In this document: positions 10,061 to 19,929 of the stretch, one piece after another
Layout: each line of letters starts with the position of its first letter
Numbering within the stretch: the first letter of the stretch is position 1
NCBI GenBank assembly: GCA_009869945.1
Contig: WIXG01000054.1
Coordinates: 233,176-297,175 of the forward strand
Source of the DNA: Mesaphorura yosii
Lineage: Eukaryota; Arthropoda; Collembola; Poduromorpha; Tullbergiidae
Length of the DNA: 64,000 nucleotides
Reading direction: 5' to 3'
Program-made: the position numbers and the translations under genes
The notes under the pieces: generated by a model
Databases searched by the model: none
Seen by the model: the letters and a program-made list of their open reading frames with translations, nothing else
What the model was told of the DNA's origin: nothing

Positions 10061-11624
10061 ATGTCGGGCTACAAGTCTCGGAAGCACCTGCGCATAGTCG
10101 TCATCTGCGCCCTTGCGGTTGTGGGGCTCCTCGTTTACAATGACATTCTGTCCACGACGTACTTGGTGACGATTGACACGTACGTGAAGTCGTCGGTCGG
10201 GATTGGGAATCGGAGCCTGGCCGATGGCAATGATAGCGAGAGTAAAAGTGGCCTTACGGGCGACAGCGATGAATCGTCTGGCCCTGACAGCGAGGAGTCG
10301 GTGACATTGAAGGTAAGCACGCATTCGTTTGAGCTTGATCGCCGGAACCTCTGCTCTTGACTAATACAGGCCGATCAATTGTCTTTTAGGCGTACCATCG
10401 AGAAGAACAAGATGGCAACTTCACATTCGTTCCTGTTCAGGTCGCCTCCGACCGCCTGGATCTCGAGTTGCGCTTCAATGTCTGCCTCGCGACGCAAACA
10501 ACGATTGATCGGTTGGCGACCATCAATCTTCTCGCTTCGTACTGGCGCGGACCGATCGAACTAGTAATTTTCTTGCGCACCTTTGACGAATTGGCTATCA
10601 TCCAGAAGTTCCTCGAGTTCACTTCTCAGTGTTCGGAGGGCAACGAGTGGATGCTGCGAACTGTGAACATCCAGCTGGCATATACTACCAGCATGTTTCG
10701 GGATGAGGACAAAGAGTACGTCCAGAACATAACTGATAGTGGAAGCTTGGAGGTGGATTGTAAAAATCCTAACAGGACTTCGCTCATTACGCCAGAGGAG
10801 CTGCTCAAGGCCCTCTTGCAGCAGCACATGCCTGAGGGACCGGACCCTAAATTCGTTTATCCACAGAATCACATGCGAAACCGGGCCAAGCACGTAAGCA
10901 GGAAATTCCTTGCCTATAAGCTAACTAGCAACATTTGTACGTATCTTCTTGCGCCTTCCCCCAGGCATGCGCAGCTTCCTTCGACTGGGTCACGGTGATG
11001 GACGTGGACATCATCCCGAAAATGGATTCTGCCCAAGCGCTACAAGAATTTCGGACCACAGAAGAAGCACGCAGTTGCAAGCGCTGCGCCTTCGTCATTC
11101 CCATCTACGAGCTTGCCAAGCCCTGCAAGTACCCAAAGACCAAGCGCGAGCTCGTGGACATGGCCAAGCGAAAGGAGGCGATTCCGTTCCATTTCGGCTT
11201 CTGGAAACCCGCACACGAGGCGACCGACTACGACAAATGGAGCACAACCGACCTGGACGAAGGCCCCGTGCACATTTCCCACGACTCCAACTACAAGCTC
11301 AAAATCAAATCAGTGAAAGACGGAAAGCGACATTCGACGTACTTCTACGAACCATTTCACATTGCCAAGTATCAAATCCCCGATTATCCCGAACGATTCC
11401 TGGGATTCGGGTTCACTCGAAGCACGCAGGCATTTCTCGCGCTTGTGACAGGGTGGAAATTTCTCGTGCTTAGTCCTGCGTTCGCCACACACTGTGGAAT
11501 CCAGCCCAAAGTGAAACCTGAAGACTTCAAAACTGTGCCACGGTATCAGCAAGTGCAGGCTAATAATAAAATATATAAAGTCTTCATCGATGAGCTGCTC
11601 AAACAGTACGGCGATAAGATTTAA
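10061..11624 (+). CDS. Beta-1,4-glucuronyltransferase 1-like (LARGE-related GT49 domain)
   Basis: Three exons, 10061-10312, 10390-10893 and 10965-11624 (introns 77 and 71 bp, all phase 0), 471 residues. Type II membrane layout: a basic N-terminus, a signal-anchor helix at about 10-27, an acidic Ser/Gly-rich stem to about 84, then the catalytic domain. The metal-binding D-x-D sits in V-M-D-V-D-I at 265-267. Other family blocks are L-A-S-Y-W-R-G-P, N-H-M-R-N-R-A-K-H-A, D-Y-P-E-R-F-L-G-F-G and the C-terminal H-C-G-I-Q. In animals B4GAT1 acts in the Golgi on dystroglycan O-mannosyl glycan, adding the glucuronic acid that primes LARGE. Length is typical. The second exon starts at 10390 because the earlier AG (near 10370) would put the frame out. 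It lies between the two inverted UGT copies. Confidence 0.88.
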
Positions 11625-11708
11625 GTCGCTTTAAGCCTAAATTATTTTAGACCGTATTTGTAATGGGATGCATTTAATTAGTAGAGTTTCAATAGTCCTT
11701 TCAATAGG

Positions 11709-11714
11709 AATAAA
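11709..11714 (+). terminator. polyadenylation signal AATAAA
   Basis: AATAAA 85 bp past the stop of the B4GAT1-like gene. Confidence 0.6.
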
Positions 11715-12328
11715 TATCAATCTTTTTAATACCATGGCATAAAATGACTGTGCATAAAAAAAAGCATTGGCATCTGCAACCGTACGCCGCCCCCGAACAA
11801 AGGGCAAGGTTGATGGCTAGCTGAACAAATTATCTGTTTAAATTAATTGGAATATTAATCTTGAAAGTATTGCAAGCCAGACACACGAGACACAATTTAT
11901 AGCGTCATGGTGGTTTGTTAATGGCTCTGGAAAGCTCTTTATTTATATTACATTCATTAGGATAGGCAATTTATTTGTCAGCAATAAAATAAAATTTAAT
12001 ATCTGGCCTACATTGCGAAAAGCAGAAACAAGACATTAACGTCAAAAGTCCGAATATTTACCCAGGTGCACAATTTATTACAATTTACTGGTAAAGTACA
12101 GTACGAAATTACGCCCTCCAGCTTAAGTTGCACACGTCAACTAGACGTATTGTTAACTCAAGTGCAGTAGTACCTGGAATAGAGAATGAAGAAAGGTCGC
12201 ATGAAAGTCGTCTGGCCCAGAAACGTCAATTAGAGGGAGTTGAAGCAAATTGAAATCCATTTTTACTCTTGCCACCAATCTGAATTGTTCTGTTTGCTGC
12301 TGGTCCGTAACTTGGAAACTAGAACACG
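11715..12328 (+). other. AT-rich intergenic stretch
   Basis: About 0.6 kb of AT-rich sequence between the B4GAT1-like gene and the HAD gene. No open frame above 60 codons, no repeat and no clear promoter element. Confidence 0.4.
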
Positions 12329-13136
12329 ATGTCTTCCGTCAAGCTTCACCAGTTCAAGGTTCTCACGTTCGATTGTTATGGGACACTGATCGATTGGGAA
12401 CAGGTAAGTATTAGAAGTTGAAGAGTTAATTTATTCGATGAATTCTGAAAGCTGGTGTTTATCACTTCATCTTCAGGGCATCATCAACGCCCTGAAGGAG
12501 ACTGCCGTTTACGGTCTTGTGCCCGACCACGAACTTCTTTCCAAAGTCAGCCTGTTCTCGACAGTTATCGAAAAGGAGCACCCTACTATGCTGTACCCCA
12601 AAGTGTTGGAGAATGCTTTTATCCAGCTCGCTGCTGAGCTCGGAGTCGAGTCATCCGATTTCGTACAGGAGCAGGGGCAGGCTTTCGGAGCGAGCATCAA
12701 GAACTGGCCCGCATTCCCTGACACTCCTGGAGCACTGCAGTACTTGCAACAAAATTACAAGCTCGTGATACTGTCCAACGTGGACCGCGACTCGTTTGCG
12801 TATTCTGAGGCCAAGCTTGGAGTCAAGTTTGACATGATTGTCACGGCTCAGGATGTCGGGAGCTACAAGCCGGATCTAAACAACTTCAACCAGGTGCTGG
12901 GCAAGATTAAAGAAGAATGGGCCTTTGGGATGGGGGACGTCCTGCACACTTTCCAGTCGCTGTTTCACGATGCTGTGCCCGCAACAAAGCTCGGACTCCA
13001 CACGTCGCACATAAATCGGGCTCCGTTCATCAAAGACGGTCCTGGGAAAGCTAAGCCGGAAGATGAGTATCGTTTGGACTTTGAATTCCCGACGCTGGAG
13101 GCCATGGCTGTAGCTCACAGAAATGAGCAAGCATGA
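12329..13136 (+). CDS. HAD-superfamily hydrolase of the haloacid-dehalogenase-like type
   Basis: Two exons, 12329-12403 and 12477-13136 (73-bp intron, phase 0), 244 residues. All HAD motifs are visible: motif I T-F-D-C-Y-G-T-L-I-D with nucleophile Asp15; motif II L-S-N at 124-126; motif III S-Y-K-P-D with Lys156; motif IV G-D-V...F-H-D with Asp179 and Asp190. The cap segment and the S-L-F-H-D-A-V-P-A...G-L block match the bacterial and fungal 2-haloacid-dehalogenase-like group rather than the animal HDHD3 or epoxide-hydrolase groups. I see no obvious counterpart of the cap arginine that binds the halide in true L-2-haloacid dehalogenases, so the substrate is open. No targeting peptide, so probably cytosolic. 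The affinity to bacteria and fungi suggests old horizontal transfer with later intron gain. It is convergent with the second UGT. Confidence 0.85.
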
Positions 13137-13181
13137 AGGATTCGACACGATTGAATTCTGACTCGAGAGTTCGAATTGCAA

Positions 13182-13187
13182 AATAAA
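13182..13187 (+). terminator. polyadenylation signal AATAAA (HAD gene)
   Basis: AATAAA 46 bp past the HAD stop codon and 25 bp before the stop of the convergent UGT gene. Confidence 0.7.
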
Positions 13188-13209
13188 ACATTAGAACAGC
13201 GCGGTGTCC

Positions 13210-13215
13210 TTTTAT
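13210..13215 (-). terminator. polyadenylation signal overlapping a stop codon (UGT copy 2)
   Basis: On the minus strand the last codons read TGG AAA TAA AAG, so an AATAAA hexamer contains the TAA stop codon at 13212-13214. If it is used, the 3' UTR is only about 10-30 nt. I saw no other canonical hexamer in the 75 bp between the two convergent genes. Confidence 0.5.
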
Positions 13216-14912
13216 TTCCATCTTCGCAAGCACTTAATAATTGTGTACATCACCAGAGCGGGTACCGCCAATGCCACAAGCACCAGAGCCAGAAGCACGT
13301 CAAACATTTGTCTAACAAAAGGAGACTGCTCCAGCGCTAGTGGTCTGAAAGCAGACATGTCATCGTGTCGAAGGACAAACTCTGTCCAGTACACCGCCGT
13401 ATCAACAGGACTCAACGGCTGGTCTTTAATCAGGGTGGATCGAGCCATCATGTTCTTCTTGAACTCCGGTTTCGTCAGTACAGCCCGCACTGCAGCATTC
13501 AGCGTCTCGAGAGACAAGTCACGAACTTCAAGATAGACGCCAAGCTGTTGAGCCTCAATTCGGAACGCCTGTAAGTCTTGGTCTGCGAAGAATGGAACGG
13601 CGATCATGGGCACTCCGTAACAAGCCGCTTCGGTCACGCTCCCAGCTCCACAGTGCGTCATAAAGGCGAGAATCTTGGGGTGATCTGTAAGAAAACATTA
13701 CTCTCAATTAACGACCTAGTGAGCATTAAACTTGCAGTAGTGAATTCGGTCTTACTCAGAATCTCCTTCTGTGGAAGCCAATCTGCGGCCAACAAATTGG
13801 TTGGAGCTTCTTTTGGGGAGTCACCGGTCCATCTCCAGATAAAGCGCACCGTCGAAAATTTCCGCATCATTGCGTAGAACATATGGAGCTGCTCCGTTGA
13901 TAGCTTGTCCAAGGGAATCGTAGACCCGAAAGCAATAAGAATCACGCCGTCTTGTGCGTCATCCATAAATTCTTGAAATTTCTATTCAATCAATACTGCG
14001 CATGAAAGTTAATTGGTGAGATTGGCGATTGGTGAGACTTGTTACCTGAGGTAGGCTTCCAACAGGTGCCCAGCACGCCATTCCACCAATTTGCACGAAC
14101 CATGGTGGCAAGGGTCGAGCAAAATCAAAAGTGGGGTGGGTATTGACCAGCACCAGACTTGTATTGCGTTCCATCTCGATAAATGTTGGTCCAGCTGACT
14201 CCGGCAAATAGCGTGCGTGAAGAGCTTGGAGTCCAGCACTGACGGTTTCCGTTCTCGTCACCCTCGTGGCGTAGAACCAGAAATTATGCAAGCGATCGAG
14301 AAATGGGAGAGGACTGGAACTACCTGCAAGCGGGGCTGCTATGTCTGGAATCCAAGACGCCTGCCACGGGAGTCCAAAAGAAGTGTGAAACCAGGACTCT
14401 ATCGTGGTGGGACAGTACTGAATGTATTTGACACGGAGGTGTGTTGCAATGATGAAGCCACACTCGCCGTACACAGCATTGATAATGACCACGTCGTATT
14501 TGATTTCTGAAGGCGGATACAGCGCCTGACGAAGGTGCTCATCTGTCTCGCCCGCCTTAAGCAACAGTTCGCAGGAGTGCTGCGCGAATTCGTCGTACTC
14601 GTCCCATGTTTCACTTTCCAGCCCCTGTTGTCGTGCCTGGAACCGATTCACACCGTACGCCGTTGCCGTAGCCTGGACCAGTGCCTCGGGTGCGAGGTCC
14701 GTCACATTAGCGTGTGGCACAGGCGTCTTGTGGTGGCTGGAAATGAACGTAATGACATGACCCCGATTCGCGAGGCCCAGGACGAAGGGCCAGATGACCG
14801 TTTTGTGGCTCAAGTTCCCACCGGCGAACAGAAAGAGGATCCGGGCACCTGTAACCAGATGGACACAGAGCACGGCAAAAATGACTGCCAATGTCACGAA
14901 CCTTACAGCCAT
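13212..14912 (-). CDS. UDP-glycosyltransferase (UGT), copy 2
   Basis: Three exons on the minus strand, 14912-14046, 13981-13756 and 13684-13212 (introns 64 and 71 bp), 521 residues. Splice phases (0, then 1) and the middle-exon length (226 bp) are identical to UGT copy 1. Signal peptide 1-23 ends in V-T-G-A. The catalytic-His block is G-G-N-L-S-H-K. The donor-site signature has W-L-P-Q-K-E-I-L, N-H-P-K and T-H-C-G-A-G-S-V-T-E-A, sharing the unusual THCG. A C-terminal membrane helix and basic tail (KCLRRWK) complete an ER type I layout. The frame extends seven codons above the ATG, but only from a TTG, so the start at 14910-14912 is chosen. The two copies have clearly diverged in the acceptor half, which suggests different substrates. 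Confidence 0.92.
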
Positions 14913-16839
14913 GTTGATTTGAACTCGAGACAATTAGACTTACTTGATGAAACTCAAAATACGCAGTAAACGAACCCAAGACCTCTATTAATTGTGATAT
15001 GTAAGTACAAGTTGTGTGTGAATTATGACACGTGCTTCTGTGCTTTATCATCCACAGGCAGTGATAACTCATTTTGGGATTATTTACTGTTTTCATAACT
15101 GATTATCTCAATCTGCTTCTTAAAGAGGTCATCAAATGTACATTATCCAGAATAACCAACAATTTCGTGATTCCAACGAATTGTCGATGAGGACGTTGTA
15201 TTAAACGAAAAGTGCACACGAAACAGCCTTATTTAGTGTATAGTCTGTTAACATTATCGTGTGCCTAGTTTTCGGACGAACGATTTCGGCTGGGAGCAAC
15301 GAGAATTGAAAGAAAGTTTCCAACCCGTAAAAGTTGCACACGAACTTGCATTGTTACAATTCACGATTCTCGAACAATGCGTGTCAATTCCACGCGAGCT
15401 TGGTCAAACACAAAAGAAAGTCATTCTGCAAGATAAACGAGCAACTCGGGTTTCGGATCGCCGTCTCGTTTCCTATTTCCTGTTTTCAACTGGCAACGAG
15501 GCCGTGGTAGCGTCGTAGCTTCACTTCTTCCTTTCAGTGATTAAATTGCAATCGTGTGATTAATCGCGCTTTGGATGCTTACAAAGTCTTGAATTAGGCC
15601 AAATTCCAAGACGGACTTATCTATACGCATGCGATATTTTATTCAAGATTGTTAGCGCTGGATTGTCCGGGTGGGGACCGAGATCGTGCCATGCTTCGTT
15701 GACACTGGACTGCGCAGCGAGCGTAATATAAGTTTGATAGCCCTCATTTCATTCTATTTTTACGTCTCGTGTCCAGTTGCTGGCCTCCAGCTACAGCTGG
15801 ACGTTGGAAGCGTTGAAGGAAGCAGAATGGACGCACACAGGCGCACGCACTGACAAATGATGACCCGGCCTCGCACGCGTCGATCCGCTCACCCACATCA
15901 AAGTCTCCTCGTAAAATTTCAGGTTTGTGAGCCGAATCCAGTGCATTACATCCAGCGTGGCGGAGAGGACATATGAAACAAACTGAATTGCTATCATAAA
16001 AAGTAATAAAAACATGACAGGTTACATAAACCTGCATTCAACGAGCCTGAACCGAAGTCTTGCTTGGCCAGGCCAGGCGATTCAACCGACGAGAAGAAAA
16101 AGACACAGACAAGACGGGCGACATGATCATCACAAGAGAATCGTGAAATGTAAAAAATTCAGAGGATGACTGCTCTTCTTCTCCATAGCCAGGCACCAGG
16201 CTCGTTATGCATGTTTCAAGACAATACTTTCGTCACCATTGCCATTGTCCGAGATGACCTTCCTTTCTCCGGGACATACTCGTGCAGGTTTAATACAATT
16301 TGCAAATTGAAATTGGATTGGAACTCTTCACTTCACTCGCTGGCTGAAGGACACGAGGATTTAATATTCTTAGTAGAATGCTTGCAGTAAATATTCAATT
16401 GCAATAATAAATTAAGAATATAGAGTCCGGGCAATTATTATGACTGATACTCACGCAAGACATGTTTTTTGATATGATATTGAAGATTGTTTCGTCTGTC
16501 CTACTGTATGCATATATTTGTAATCACAGGTACAGCGTCTCCTCACAGCGGCGTAGCGTCACAAAAGTCGTAAACAATCCGTGCCTGAAAGAAACAACAT
16601 CTTCAATTGATCCAATAGTTTTCCTTTACTAATCATTGATTAGTAATCAATCTTATGTTTCGAGGCATGTTGATTCATGTTCATATTTCCCATGTACACT
16701 TCAATATTCCTAATTGTGGAAACTGCCTCGAGCTGGCCAAATAATCTGACTAACACAAACTGGAACTTTCTTCAATCAGACTAATTCGGGTGTATGCTTC
16801 CAATTGAATATTTAACCACAGAACAATTATTTTGGCAGT
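14913..16839 (+). other. Intergenic stretch between UGT copy 2 and the GPCR
   Basis: 1.9 kb with only short frames (under 100 codons) that show no domain or consistent exon pairing. The sequence is unremarkable. It should hold the divergent promoters of the UGT (minus) and the GPCR (plus), but no TATA box was identified. Confidence 0.45.
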
Positions 16840-18307
16840 ATGAACATGTCTGTGCCCTGGTTAACGTCACCGCACGACCTCGATGCGCCGGAAGATCTCG
16901 TCACCGGCTCCGTGAACGGGTCGCATCTGGCACTTAACTGGGAAGAGGTCTTCTTCCCACCAAGCGCCGGTGGGCTCCTGTACAGGCTCATTCTCCTCAG
17001 CTACACAGTGTGGGTCATCATCGGCAACTCACTCGTGTGCATCGGAACAGTCAAGGCGTACAAATTCGGTCAAGTGTGCCCAATATACTTGTGCTACGTC
17101 TCCAGTCTCGATGTCCTGGTCGGAGTGTGTCTGCTGCCAACAATGACCATCATCAAGCTCGTCGGGTACTTTCCTTACTCATCAATCGCCTGCAACGTGT
17201 TTGTATATTGGGACTACTACATCATTTGTGCTGCGTCATTCGGGCACTTTACACTCATGTAAGTCTAATTGTATCGCGAACTTACTAACTTTACAAGCAA
17301 AGATAACACCTTGACTAATCATTTTTACCAGATTCTTCTTCTACTGGGAGATCAATTCACCCGGTACTGTTCCTCGAGCTCTCACTTTTCACCTCAAAAT
17401 ATGTGTCAGCATATTCCTTGCAGTGAATATTGTTTGGATGCCGGCTTACTTCGCAGATCTGATGAAAGCAGAACCAAAGGGAGCTCCAGCTGGCAGCGAC
17501 TTATCTCCCAGTCGAAGTTGTGGCTTCAGCAGCCATAATAACCACTTTGGAGCAATTTTCCTGGGCATCTTTGGATTCCTCCTGCCATACATTGGTGGAT
17601 TTGCGTGCTGCACGTTGTCTATCCGCACTTTATGGAAGCGGTATCATCGATTGATAAGAGACGAACTGCAGGTGGAGTACACAAAATTTCGAGAGCGAAA
17701 GAAGGAACATCATCATCACCATCATCATGGCTACCAGCAAGATCATCGACAACACCATATCCACAGTCATAACCAAGGCGGCCATGCTCATGTAGCACGA
17801 CCAGTTTGTATTGAGTACACCAGCACTGTCAATGGCACCAATCTCGAGAAGCAGCTTCAGCCACATGAGCATGCTGACCACGAAGTGCACGGCATTCTGC
17901 ATGAAGCCATCCTCGTCGTCGCAATCTATTTCTTGTTCAGTTCGCTGCGAATTCCATTTTACTTGTACTACATCGCTGGCATCTTTAACTCGCAACACTT
18001 TCCTCAAGATTTGTCAATCGGAATCTATTGGATAATGGACATCAATTCTGTGCTCAGCTGCTGCTTTCATCTTACTCTGGAGCCAACTGTCAGGAAAGGG
18101 GTCAAAGAAGTATTCTGCAATTGCAGGCGGAAAAGAAATGTTGCCCACGAAGATGACAACGTCGAGACAAGCGATAGGTGGAAGAATAAAGTCATGAGTA
18201 ATTCGACCAGTGAGCCAGGCCAGGAACTTAACAAGTTAACCCAGAAGCAGCGGGAGATTAGTACGATTGACTTGTCCAAGGGTCTACCTTGGCCTTATAT
18301 TCATTGA
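16840..18307 (+). CDS. Divergent rhodopsin-like GPCR lacking DRY, CWxP and NPxxY
   Basis: Two exons, 16840-17258 and 17332-18307 (73-bp intron, phase 2), 464 residues. Seven membrane segments: TM1 with the G-N motif (I-I-G-N-S-L-V), TM2 with S-L-D-V-L-V-G-V, TM3 after the conserved Cys (I-A-C-N-V-F), TM4 about 155-180, TM5 about 207-230, TM6 about 316-338, TM7 with W-I-M-D-I-N-S-V-L. The layout resembles biogenic-amine receptors. The TM3 end reads F-F-Y-W (142-145) where D-R-Y-W is expected, TM6 has S-S-L-R-I-P instead of C-W-L-P, and TM7 has S-C-C-F-H instead of N-P-x-x-Y. The ECL2 cysteine (S-R-S-C-G) and N-glycosylation sites (NMS, NGS) remain. The third cytoplasmic loop is long and rich in His, with seven in a row near residue 263. 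Loss of the activation motifs suggests atypical or absent G-protein coupling. Ligand unknown. Confidence 0.75.
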
Positions 18308-18569
18308 GTCATTCCTTTTCCTGCGGCAACTTAAACTAAACTTAACTTAAGCACGAAAACAACGCGTCTCCGATCTCTGAAGTGTGATTCGTAAAGTGAT
18401 AAGTGATTCACTTCGATTTATAGGTCTTCGCAAAAACAAAGATTCCCTGTACAATTCCAAAAAGTAACCTAGCTATTCTCCTAGTCAGTGCTCAGTGTTT
18501 TGATAGCGTTCAAGGGCTTAAAATTTAATCATTCGCTCCCACTTCTTCAAATATCGTGCGTGTACAACA

Positions 18570-19929
18570 ATGGACGACTATTTTTCTCCCCGTAAACGTG
18601 ACCACAAATCGCTAATCCACGACCTTCTGTCAACTCACGATTATGACCAGCAACTAGAATTTGAGCACACATCGAGCGAGACGCTCTATAAGTCAGGTAA
18701 GACTCTCTTCTCTCGGAAAATTCGTAATTAACTGGACGAGACTTGATTGTTTTTGTCTTTTTTTTAATGCAGCTTTGGCGCTCGGTACCGGTTTCCTTTC
18801 GGACGTCAACCTAATCGTCCATGAAGACAACAACGCTGATCCGCAGCCGAGGACATTCAAATGCCAAAAACTCATCCTGTCCATGCATTCGCCAGTTTTT
18901 CACACCATGTTCCATGGCTCGCTTCCGGAAGGCGAAGAAGTTCACATTCTCGACACGAATGCAAGCGCGCTCCAACATCTATGCCGGCCTCTTCCCCACA
19001 AACTTGTCAGCGGCTGATGCAAGCGATCTACTTTACTTGGCCCATAAATACGAAGTCAAGTCGTTAGAGTCGCCGTTGGTCGCCCGACTGAAGGAGACAA
19101 TCGCTCCGATGAATGCGCTGTCAGTCTTGAAGATTGCTGAATTGTACAATTTGAACGAATTAATTGACGCGGCGTGGGCGGTCGTCGATTGGCAAACCAA
19201 AGAAGTCATTGAAGGAGAAGAGTGGCTGCAAATTGATAGCAAAACGCTGCAGTCGGTTCTGGAAAGGAAAACACTACAAGTTGATGAATGCCTACTATTT
19301 AAACGCACAATTGAGTAAGTATAAACCGAATAAGACTGCTTGTTCTTTGAATAAGTGGAGCTTATATTGCTTATTTAATGTGGCAGGTGGGCCCGAGCAG
19401 AAGCTGTGCGCAATGGACGTTCATCGTCCGATAATGCTATTATTCGCGAGATTTTGGGGACAAATCTGTACTCGTTCACCTTCCCGAGCATGAACGTATC
19501 TACCTTCACAGATTGGGCTGCAAGGACGGGAGTCCTACGGACTCGGAAATTGTGGCTGTATTCCTGTACATTTGTGGCACAACTTTCCCGAAGCCGAAAC
19601 CAGATCTCTTCCCAACTTGGGGTCGTAGTGTCACTCCGACCACAGCCAAGCCAATGGGCGTCAGCAAGAAGTTTGTAGCAATCTGTGAATGTCGACGGGG
19701 CATGGAAAATCGCCACTGCACGTATTGTTTTCTGCTCGCTCCGTGTGGCAACTTGGCGAAATCAGGCAACCACACAGCGCAGGATATGCGCGCATTATAT
19801 GACAAATGTGCTCAAGATTATAACCATGAATCTAATCAAACTTGGCAGAAGTTGCTACAAGCAGCCGCATCAGTCGCGTATTGTCCCTGTCGGGCACGAA
19901 ATTCTTGTCCAATGAGTGCTTCTCTGTAA
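18570..19929 (+). pseudogene. BTB/POZ-BACK protein gene with two frame breaks
   Basis: Exons 18570-18696, 18773-19314 and 19387 onward (introns 76 and 72 bp with good splice sites). The product begins MDDYFSPRKRDHK. A BTB domain follows (F-L-S-D-V-N-L-I-V, F-K-C-Q-K-L-I-L-S, S-P-V-F-H-T-M-F-H-G), then BACK-like helices (A-S-D-L-L-Y-L-A-H-K-Y, W-A-R-A-E-A) and I-L-G-T-N-L-Y...F-P-S-M-N. The reading frame changes at about 18972-18984, within the BTB domain (net +1, or loss of 2 mod 3). It changes again at 19536-19537, where one base is missing in the G-V-L-T-D-S-E-I-V block. Without the breaks the frame is open throughout, so the damage is recent or is an assembly error. In animals such proteins are often cullin-3 adaptors; here that is inference. 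The C-terminus is uncertain. Confidence 0.7.

Noticed and set aside
16166-16390. ORF with a faintly immunoglobulin-like G-T-Y-S-C segment
   Set aside because: No tryptophan or first cysteine at the right distance, and no neighbouring exon.
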